Assembly: GCA_947380655.1 (NCBI GenBank)
Contig: CANCRX010000037.1
Span: forward strand, 1 to 29,123
Source: Alcaligenaceae bacterium
GTDB taxonomy: Bacteria; Pseudomonadota; Gammaproteobacteria; Burkholderiales; Burkholderiaceae_B
Direction of reading: 5' to 3'
DNA: 29,123 nt
In this document: positions 23,611 to 29,123 of the stretch, piece after piece
Layout of the letters: each line of letters starts with the position of its first letter
Position numbering within the stretch: position 1 is the first letter of the stretch
Notes under the pieces: generated by a model
Told to the model about the DNA's origin: nothing
Databases searched by the model: none
The model's input: the letters and a program-made list of their open reading frames with translations, nothing else
Made by a program: the position numbers and the translations under genes

Positions 23611-24720
23611 TCAATAAAAAGATTTCTCGTCTAGGGAAAGTAACGGAAAGGCGCTCAGCACTTCAGAATTTCCAAGTGCTGGAGCCGACTGCACGTAGCG
23701 CGAATTGAGCTCTGCAAAGGAATTCACACCCAACAGTCCCATGCAGATACGGATTTCGATTTCTAGCAATTCAAGCATACGCACGACGCCCGCAATCCCG
23801 TCTGCCGCAAGGCCATAACACTGCATACGACCCAGCCCCACCATATCTGCGCCACAGGCAATCGCTTTAACAATATCTGCGCCACGGTTAAACCCACCAT
23901 CGATGATGATTTTGGCTCGACCATTTACGATATTAACTATTTCAGGCAGTGCATCCATTGCGCCTAAGCCATGATCCAGTTGTCGTCCACCGTGGTTAGA
24001 TACATAAATCATATCGACGCCGTGTTCGACAGCAAGCTCCGCATCTTCAGCTGTCATGATGCCCTTCAGTATCAGAGGGATCGATAAGTTTGATTTCAGA
24101 CGACCCACATCTTTCCAGGTAAGTTTTGCCTGATGCTCGCGACCCGGTACAACGCTGCGACGAATGTTTCGTTTTGCTAAATCACGTTCGCGTCTGCTGT
24201 ATACGGCACTGTCTACGGTCAAACAGAAAGCACTATAGCCCTCATGGACTGCCCGCGCCGCAACATCATCGACCCATGCAGGATCACCGTGGACGTAGAG
24301 TTGGAAAAGACGCTGTGTATCAGGCGCCGCCTTGGCGACGGCTTCGAGACCTGGCGCACAAATTGAGCTCAGCATATGCGCCACGCCAAACTCACCCGCG
24401 GCGCGGGCGGCGTCAGCCGCTGCATGTTCACTAAACAACTCGAGACTGCCGACGGGTGCGAGTAAGACTGGCAGACGTAGCGAAGTACCTAAAAATTTTG
24501 TCGTCAGATCAATTTCACTGACATCTCTCAATACTCTAGGACGAAAAGCCAGCGCATCAATCGAGGCGCGGTTTCGTCTGAGCGTCGTTTCGGTTTCTGT
24601 ACCGCCAACAATGTAATCCCAGGCATCATGATTTAGTTTTTGGCGTGCTTTTTGCACTATTTCATGCATTGCCAAAAAAGTGGCGTCAGAAGGAGAGGGA
24701 GTTTTGTCTCGAATTGTCAT
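23611..24720 (-). CDS. FMN-dependent alpha-hydroxy-acid oxidase/dehydrogenase
   Basis: A 369-residue protein of the glycolate oxidase/L-lactate dehydrogenase (LldD) family, which oxidises L-2-hydroxy acids at FMN. Catalytic positions seem conserved: Tyr36 (YIVGG), Tyr142 (FQLYV), Asp170 (LTVD), Arg179 or a neighbour (RRERD), Lys219 (LKGI), His243 and Arg246 (SNHGGRQLD). The FMN phosphate loop is atypical: DGGFNRG (274-280) has Asn where most members have Arg, and GRMQCYG stands where GRPxxYG is usual. This may mark a separate subfamily with another substrate such as mandelate or a longer hydroxy acid. It stands alone on the minus strand, convergent with the importer. Confidence 0.93.
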   Translation of the reverse strand: MTIRDKTPSPSDATFLAMHEIVQKARQKLNHDAWDYIVGGTETETTLRRNRASIDALAFRPRVLRDVSEIDLTTKFLGTSLRLPVLLAPVGSLELFSEHAAADAARAAGEFGVAHMLSSICAPGLEAVAKAAPDTQRLFQLYVHGDPAWVDDVAARAVHEGYSAFCLTVDSAVYSRRERDLAKRNIRRSVVPGREHQAKLTWKDVGRLKSNLSIPLILKGIMTAEDAELAVEHGVDMIYVSNHGGRQLDHGLGAMDALPEIVNIVNGRAKIIIDGGFNRGADIVKAIACGADMVGLGRMQCYGLAADGIAGVVRMLELLEIEIRICMGLLGVNSFAELNSRYVQSAPALGNSEVLSAFPLLSLDEKSFY

Positions 24721-24869
24721 GTTTTTAGTCTTAGTCTGTTTGTGACGATATTATCTTGAAACGCTGAATAATTCACGTGGTATTGACCGCGAATAACTAA
24801 TTTTTAGGCTGCCACTCGATATACTCGATGCCATTGTGCAAACCGTATGACTAAATTTGTAGAGACTTG

Positions 24870-25442
24870 ATGACAACCCCGCCTCATGCTCAGCCTGAAT
24901 CGCTGAGAGATTTATTTTTTTCATTCAGTCGGCTCGCAACCCAGGGTTTCGGGGGTGTGCTTGCGTACATGGAGCGTGAGCTCGTAGAAAGGAAAGGCTG
25001 GTTGACCCGAGAGGAGTTTCTGGGTGAATGGGCGGTTGCGCGAACAATGCCAGGTCCTGCTGCATTGAATTTAAGCATCATGGTTGGGGCACGCTATTAC
25101 GGCTTACGAGGGGCTCTGGCAGCGATCGGGGGGATGTTCATGTTTCCGACCATGCTGATTATCTTGCTTGCGATCGGCTATGCAAAATTTGGTGAACATC
25201 CACAAGTCGTTGGAGCGTTGCACGGCATGGGTGCAGTCGCTGCCGCATTATTTATTGCGACAGGACTGAAATTGTTATCCGCCCTTAGAACAAACCCTTT
25301 GGGGTTGATGCTGTGCGGTGCAATAGCGGTTGTTACGTTTGTCGGGATCGCCTTGTTTCACTGGAATGTCATTCACAGCATGCTTGCTTTAGGCGGGTTT
25401 GGTTGCGTGATGGCTTATTTCAAACTTAAGGCTCGCGCATGA
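24870..25442 (+). CDS. Chromate transporter, first half (short-chain CHR)
   Basis: A 190-residue membrane protein of the CHR family. It carries the signature FSRLATQGFGGVLAYMERELVERKGWLTREEFLGEWAVARTMPGPAALNLSIMVG, in which the TQGFGG and PGPAALN elements are diagnostic, followed by about five helices. The ATG at 24870 has AGAGA 5 bases ahead; a TTG at 24867 is less likely. It overlaps the second half by 4 bases. In two-gene CHR systems the halves insert with opposite topology and act together in chromate (or sulfate-like anion) export. The 149-base gap before it also holds the oxidase gene's start, so promoters in both directions are expected; TATACT at 24820-24825 is a possible -10 box. Confidence 0.92.
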   Translation: MTTPPHAQPESLRDLFFSFSRLATQGFGGVLAYMERELVERKGWLTREEFLGEWAVARTMPGPAALNLSIMVGARYYGLRGALAAIGGMFMFPTMLIILLAIGYAKFGEHPQVVGALHGMGAVAAALFIATGLKLLSALRTNPLGLMLCGAIAVVTFVGIALFHWNVIHSMLALGGFGCVMAYFKLKARA

Positions 25443-26032
25443 ATACCTCACATGCGATCGTGATGCATCTTGCAGATTGGTTCGATTTGTTCACACAGTT
25501 TTTATATTATTCAATCGTTTCGATTAGTGGCCCACTCGTTTTACTCCCAGAGATGCGGAATTTTCTAGTTAACGAGCATCAGTGGCTGACAGATGCGCAG
25601 TTCAGTGCCTCAATCGTTCTGGCACAGGCGGCACCGGGCCCGAACATCTTGTTTGTGGCACTGATGGGGTGGAACGTAGGCCTGAATGCCGGAAGCGTTT
25701 TAGCGGCAATCGGCGGAGGATTTATTTGCATGATTGGAATTCTATTGCCTAGCTCAACCGTAGTATTTATTACCGCAGGTTGGGTGCAGCGCAATAGCCA
25801 ATTAATCTTTGTTCGTGCTTTTAAGCAAGGTATGGGCCCAGTAGTGATTGCACTACTGATTGCTTCGGGTTGGACCCTTGCGACTGCCAATACGCACGCT
25901 GCACATGATTGGCCATTATGGGTTGTGACGGCAGTCACGACACTTATTGTCTGGCGAACAGAAATACCGATGCTATGGCTATTGGCTGCTGGCGGAGTAC
26001 TGGGAGCCTCAGGGATATTAACGATAGCTTAA
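25439..26032 (+). CDS. Chromate transporter, second half (short-chain CHR)
   Basis: A 197-residue CHR-family membrane protein coupled to the preceding gene by an ATGA overlap. It repeats the domain pattern in diverged form: LYYSIVSISGPLVLLPEM, VNEHQWLTDAQFSASIVLAQAAPGPNILFVALMG, and GSVLAAIGGGFICMIGILLPSS. The PGP motif and the WLT-x-x-x-F spacing match the first half, as expected from an ancient duplication. The TQGFGG part is replaced by SISGPL, which is usual in second halves. Together the two make one transporter. Chromate export is the family's known activity; the physiological anion here is not known. Confidence 0.91.
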   Translation: MNTSHAIVMHLADWFDLFTQFLYYSIVSISGPLVLLPEMRNFLVNEHQWLTDAQFSASIVLAQAAPGPNILFVALMGWNVGLNAGSVLAAIGGGFICMIGILLPSSTVVFITAGWVQRNSQLIFVRAFKQGMGPVVIALLIASGWTLATANTHAAHDWPLWVVTAVTTLIVWRTEIPMLWLLAAGGVLGASGILTIA

Positions 26033-26091
26033 TTACTATTTTTGGGCTTATGATCCGGCAAGGATCACTCCAATGTCGATAGGCATACGTT

Positions 26092-26730
26092 ATGAGCCAT
26101 ACATTTCCTAATCATCTTCTATACGAATTTTCAACGCTTATCGTTGTGTTGGATCCACTTTCGACTGTTCCAGTGTTCATGGCCGTTACGCGTGACCTTG
26201 AGAGAAAGGATGCGCTGCGTGTGGGCGCATACAGTCTGTTGATTGCATTTGTGCTTTTACTGTTCTTTATTGTTTTTGGTCAGATGTTTCTGCAGGCACT
26301 CAAAATTCCAATGGCGTCGTTTCAGTTAGCGGGTTCGATCATGCTTTTTTTACTTGGTCTGGACATGATCCGAGGCAAGCTGACCGAGAGTACCGACAAC
26401 AGCCCTCATGGAAGGAGCTTGATTCAGCGAGCTGCCTATCCTCTCGCCATGCCAGTGATCGCGGGCGCCGGATCGATGCTGACTGTCGTGATGCTCACGA
26501 ACAACGATACACATACTGTTGGAGAGCAGATTCAGACAACTGTTTTGCTAGTACTGTGCCTCAGCATACATTTGATATCTTTTTCTCTGGCGGGATATAT
26601 CAAAAAATATCTTGGAACAACAGGTATAGAAACGATTGGGCGAGTCTTTGGTCTGATTCTGACCAGTATTGCTGTCACGGGTATTGTGGTTGCAATCAAA
26701 ATCAGTTTTGGACTTCCAAATATTCAATGA
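26092..26730 (+). CDS. MarC-family integral membrane protein
   Basis: A 212-residue six-helix membrane protein of the MarC family (UPF0056). It shows LIVVLDPLSTVPVFMAVT in the first helix, FQLAGSIMLFLLGLDMIRG in the third, and YPLAMPVIAGAGSMLTVVML with the PxxAGPG-like turn. The family's function is unsettled; early links to multidrug resistance were not upheld. It follows the chromate transporter after 59 bases and precedes the TAXI-type gene by 8 bases, so it may share a transcript with the latter. Its ribosome site is weak (AGG 9 bases ahead). Confidence 0.92.
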   Translation: MSHTFPNHLLYEFSTLIVVLDPLSTVPVFMAVTRDLERKDALRVGAYSLLIAFVLLLFFIVFGQMFLQALKIPMASFQLAGSIMLFLLGLDMIRGKLTESTDNSPHGRSLIQRAAYPLAMPVIAGAGSMLTVVMLTNNDTHTVGEQIQTTVLLVLCLSIHLISFSLAGYIKKYLGTTGIETIGRVFGLILTSIAVTGIVVAIKISFGLPNIQ

Positions 26731-26738
26731 TGTGAAAT

Positions 26739-28067
26739 ATGTTTCTTACACTTTCAAACCTGCATCAACGCACAATTAAAAAAATCATCATCTTGATACT
26801 GTGCTTGTTTGCATTGATTTTTTTACTATTGAATTTCCTGATTCCTGCGCCACCGAAAAAACTCACGATTGTCACGGGTAGTCATTCTGGCGGTTATCAC
26901 CCGATCGGATTAATGTTTAAAAAAGAGTTGGCTCGCTACGGGATTTCACTGGAAGTTCGGGAAACTAACGGCTCCAATGAAAATTTAAGCCTGATTAGCG
27001 CTAAAAATAGCGATATTGATCTTGCGCTGATGCAATCTGGGACGGGTTTGGCTGTGAATTATCCAAACCTTGAATCATTGGAGTCACTGTTTTACGAGCC
27101 CTTGTGGGTTGCTTTTAATCCCTTGTCCTTTGAGACGTTGGGACGAGAGCCCCGATCAGTGGCAGAGCTCAAAAATAAAGTCGTATCAATTGGTGTTCAA
27201 GGCAGTGGTACCTATCAATTGAGTCAGTCCATACTCAAGATGAATGATCTGGATATAGCCGAATCAAATTTTGTTCAGCTTAATAACGACGAAGCATTCA
27301 TCGCGCTTAAGTCGGGAAAAATTGATGCGATGATGGTTGTGCTGGCCCCTGAGGCGGCACTCGCTCAAAAGATATTTAATGATCCTGCGATAGGATTGAT
27401 GTCGATTGAGCAGGCGTACGGCTATCCCGGGAGACTGAGCTACCTTAAACCTATCGTACTTAAGCCCGGTGTATTGAGTATTGCCAACGATGTTCCTCGT
27501 ACCCAAAAGTTGACGATCGCACCCGTGGCTGAGCTTGTTGCAAAAAAGGATTTGAATCCCGCAACAGTTTATCTGTTGATGAGTATTTCAAAAAAATATT
27601 TTTCAAAGCCAGGAATTCTCAATGACGAAAACGAATTCCCAGGAAATTCAGGTCTGAGCTTCAATCTGAATCAAGATGCAGAAAACTATCTTAAAAGCGG
27701 ACCCTCATTTTTATTTCAGTATTTGCCGTTCTGGGTCGCGGTATGGGTCGATCGTATGCTGAAGTTAAGTCTGCCATTATTGGCGCTGCTAATCCCTTTG
27801 TTAAATGTGATCCCATCGCTCACGGATTATCGAAAAAAATTAAAGTTTGCGAATATTTATCGCGATCTCAAAATGATAGAGCAAGGTGTGAGTGATCATC
27901 AGGATCAGGGCAAGTTATCCAAACAGCTCACTGATATTGATCAGCGAGCGAAACAACTAAAAGTCTCAGACTTTCATATGAAAGATATTTATGAGTTGCG
28001 CATGCATATCGAAGCGGTAAAAAATCGCTTGATGGCTGACAAAGTCAGTGCAATGAGAGCAACTTAA
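26739..28067 (+). CDS. Membrane-anchored TAXI-family solute-binding protein
   Basis: A 442-residue protein. A first hydrophobic helix (about 15-33) is followed by a TAXI/NMT1-like binding domain: LTIVTGSHSGGYHPIGLMFKKEL, NGSNENLSLISAKNSDIDLALMQSG, VVSIGVQGSGTYQLSQSIL, ALKSGKIDAMMVVLAP. A second hydrophobic segment (about 328-360) is followed by an 80-residue charged, coiled-coil-like tail (LKMIEQGVSDHQDQGKLSKQ onward). Ordinary TAXI receptors are free periplasmic proteins of about 320 residues that serve fused TRAP permeases; no such permease is near. The layout suggests a periplasmic sensor domain held by two helices with a cytoplasmic tail. Transport or sensing remains open. Confidence 0.88.
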   Translation: MFLTLSNLHQRTIKKIIILILCLFALIFLLLNFLIPAPPKKLTIVTGSHSGGYHPIGLMFKKELARYGISLEVRETNGSNENLSLISAKNSDIDLALMQSGTGLAVNYPNLESLESLFYEPLWVAFNPLSFETLGREPRSVAELKNKVVSIGVQGSGTYQLSQSILKMNDLDIAESNFVQLNNDEAFIALKSGKIDAMMVVLAPEAALAQKIFNDPAIGLMSIEQAYGYPGRLSYLKPIVLKPGVLSIANDVPRTQKLTIAPVAELVAKKDLNPATVYLLMSISKKYFSKPGILNDENEFPGNSGLSFNLNQDAENYLKSGPSFLFQYLPFWVAVWVDRMLKLSLPLLALLIPLLNVIPSLTDYRKKLKFANIYRDLKMIEQGVSDHQDQGKLSKQLTDIDQRAKQLKVSDFHMKDIYELRMHIEAVKNRLMADKVSAMRAT

Positions 28068-28090
28068 CTGCGCGTCCAGTTAAGTTGCTC
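28057..28090. terminator. Perfect 14-bp inverted repeat between convergent genes
   Basis: GAGCAACTTAACTG (28057-28070), a 6-base loop and CAGTTAAGTTGCTC (28077-28090) make a perfect 14-pair stem. It lies between the convergent TAXI-type and amidohydrolase genes, and the TAA stop of the TAXI-type gene (28065-28067) sits inside the left arm. No T run follows on either strand, so it is not a standard intrinsic terminator. It may be a bidirectional terminator that depends on other factors, or an mRNA-stabilising hairpin. Confidence 0.6.
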
Positions 28091-28111
28091 GTAAAAGATT
28101 GAGTGTAAATA

Positions 28112-28948
28112 TCAATCAAACTTCCAGTTGTAGATCTTTTGCAAATTACCGCCCATCAGTTGGGTACGCTCCTGTTCTGATAGCTGATCGGTGAGCCTGA
28201 ACGCATCAACGCCTTGCGCGTAATTTAGTATCTTTACCGCTCGCGTCCAGTCAGTCCCCCACATGCAACGTTCTATACCGTATGCATCAATAATTTTTCT
28301 AAGGGCTGTCCAGATATCCTGATAGGGATAATCCTGTTTGGATAAGGTACAGGCGCCCGTTAATTTGATGGCAACATTTGGGCAATCTGCCAGTGCAAGA
28401 ACAGAAGGGAGATCGCCGAAAGGATTTTCAAGTGGCGGTGCCTCGTAAGGCTGTTGTAGTCCTAAGTGATCGACTACGATTTTTGTTGTGGGATGTTGAA
28501 TGGCTAATTGCTTAACTTGAGCGAGTCTGCCCCAGCACAGCAGATTGACTGGTAGGTTATGACGTGCAGCAGCCGCGAGTACCCGGTTAATACCAGGATC
28601 TGCAGCATCCTCTGAGATACCACGATTAAGCATAATGCGGATCGCGATCGCACCGGCTGTCTGGGCCCAGGCTGCAATGGATTTCTCGACTTCAGGATCG
28701 CCTGGATCGACAGGTTTGATGAGTCGAAAGCGATCAGGGTACTGTTTATAAACTTCGACCGCATAGCTCTCGTCATAGTGATACATGGTGTAGACAGATA
28801 CAAGTATTGCCGCATCAACTCCACAGGCATCCATCGCTGCGATCATGTCGCTGCCAGTGACTTCGTCTGGTCCATGTAAAACATTGGCCCAAGGGCGTCC
28901 CGGATGGTTGCGTTCATACGCGTGAACTTGAGCGTCGATGATGGTCAT
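28112..28948 (-). CDS. Amidohydrolase_2 family protein (COG3618 lactonase-like)
   Basis: A 278-residue TIM-barrel hydrolase of the amidohydrolase_2 family. It starts MTIIDAQVHAYERNHPGRPW, where the first His of the usual His-x-His metal pair is Gln, as in the fuconolactonase/pyrone-dicarboxylate lactonase-like branch. Later landmarks are IRIMLNRG, VVDHLGLQQPYE (His), NVAIKLTGA and ERCMWGTDW, with the catalytic Asp in GTDW. I chose the ATG at 28948, with GGA 6 bases ahead; 28954 would add two residues. It probably hydrolyses a lactone or a similar cyclic or keto-acid compound in a sugar-acid or aromatic pathway. The minus-strand gene upstream is a partial, probably regulatory gene. Confidence 0.88.
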   Translation of the reverse strand: MTIIDAQVHAYERNHPGRPWANVLHGPDEVTGSDMIAAMDACGVDAAILVSVYTMYHYDESYAVEVYKQYPDRFRLIKPVDPGDPEVEKSIAAWAQTAGAIAIRIMLNRGISEDAADPGINRVLAAAARHNLPVNLLCWGRLAQVKQLAIQHPTTKIVVDHLGLQQPYEAPPLENPFGDLPSVLALADCPNVAIKLTGACTLSKQDYPYQDIWTALRKIIDAYGIERCMWGTDWTRAVKILNYAQGVDAFRLTDQLSEQERTQLMGGNLQKIYNWKFD

Positions 28949-28972
28949 TGTCATTCCATTTTTACGTTTGTT

Positions 28973-28993
28973 TGTATATAAACGATTTATACA
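28973..28993. promoter_or_regulatory. Imperfect palindrome upstream of the amidohydrolase gene
   Basis: The stretch GTATATAAACGATTTATAC (28974-28992), extended by T and A on the outside, has six-base arms TGTATA and TATACA that pair exactly. It lies about 25 bases before the amidohydrolase start and overlaps the last codons of the preceding gene. GntR/FCD regulators commonly bind TGTATACA-like palindromes, and the preceding gene may encode such a regulator, but here the half-sites are 9 bases apart. Chance is quite possible in this AT-rich stretch. Confidence 0.25.
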
Positions 28994-29123
28994 TAACTTT
29001 TAATTTTTTTGCCGGAGCGGCGTGCAGCCATGCTGGCCATAGAGACTGCATCACCGCTTAAGGTGTCTAAATGCTGAGACATGAAGGTTGACGCGTCATT
29101 TTGATTCATCTCCAAGATCGCGC
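28987..29123 (-). CDS. C-terminal end of a partial gene, possibly a GntR/FCD regulator
   Basis: An open frame enters from the right edge of the window and ends at 28987, giving 44 C-terminal residues. The visible sequence contains ILEMNQNDASTFMSQHLDTL followed by a basic tail (ARRSGKKIKSYV). A helix of the form A-x-x-x-M-x-x-HL is the usual last helix of FCD-domain GntR regulators, and such regulators often sit upstream of lactonase and sugar-acid genes. It lies 38 bases before the amidohydrolase start on the same strand. The frame is convincing; the family call rests on one short helix and is tentative. Confidence 0.5.
   Translation of the reverse strand, partial: AILEMNQNDASTFMSQHLDTLSGDAVSMASMAARRSGKKIKSYV

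Noticed and set aside
24721..24869. A search for a regulator site or toxin-antitoxin-sized gene in the divergent gap before the chromate transporter
   Set aside because: Apart from a possible -10 box (TATACT at 24820-24825) I see no repeats, hairpins or open frame with a ribosome site.
26051..26067. TGATCC/GGATCA inverted repeat in the gap before the MarC gene
   Set aside because: The stem has only 6 pairs, no T run follows, and it matches no known element; chance is likely.
1..29123. Phage defence system, mobile element, CRISPR or secondary-metabolite cluster
   Set aside because: No nuclease, reverse transcriptase, transposase, integrase, repeat-spacer array, NRPS or PKS signature is present; the content is transport and catabolism throughout.

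Overview
The window looks like a chromosomal stretch of a betaproteobacterium, probably Burkholderiales and perhaps Alcaligenaceae-like. The main reason is three tripartite-tricarboxylate (TctC/Bug) periplasmic receptors within 12.5 kb, a paralogue expansion typical of that group. TRAP and Dpp-type transport, a split chromate transporter and a base composition near 50% GC (judged by eye) fit but do not fix the genus. I read 32 protein genes, 28 on the + strand. I see no rRNA, tRNA, CRISPR array, transposase or integrase. No gap between genes exceeds about 155 bases.

Layout. (1) 1-8749 is a catabolic block: the 3' end of a Bug receptor, an SDR, a carnitine-dehydrogenase-like 3-hydroxyacid dehydrogenase, a DUF849/BKACE beta-keto-acid cleavage enzyme, an acyl-CoA ligase, a thiolase-fold protein without the classical cysteines, its DUF35 OB/zinc partner, a second Bug receptor and an M20 amidohydrolase. 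It ends in a clear intrinsic terminator (8790-8816). (2) 8903-11378 holds the two TRAP permease subunits and a small membrane protein with a PH-like tail; no DctP-type receptor is present. (3) 11455-15951 holds a third Bug receptor, an SDR, a zinc-free MDR oxidoreductase, a PPOX-type flavin protein and a ketopantoate-reductase-like protein, met tail to tail by a DUF1622 membrane protein. (4) 16426-23593 holds an orphan family-3 solute-binding protein, then a DUF1028 putative Ntn-hydrolase translationally coupled to a complete Dpp/Gsi-type peptide ABC importer (D-F-A-B-C). (5) 23611-28067 holds an FMN alpha-hydroxy-acid oxidase (minus strand), a split chromate transporter, a MarC protein and a TAXI-type binding protein anchored in the membrane. 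(6) 28112-29123 (minus strand) holds a lactonase-like amidohydrolase and what is probably the tail of a GntR/FCD regulator.

How the genes may work together (inference). Region 1 reads as a pathway for an organic acid, possibly released from an amide by the M20 enzyme. One branch oxidises a beta-hydroxy acid to a beta-keto acid and splits it with acetyl-CoA by the BKACE reaction. Another activates an acid to its CoA thioester and cleaves it by the thiolase-fold/DUF35 pair, possibly as a retro-aldolase. Several binding proteins without their own permease (Bug x3, SBP_3, TAXI) and one permease without its receptor (TRAP) make this a scavenging-oriented region. The enzyme set of region 1 and the DUF1028-importer unit are the best candidates for undescribed biology.
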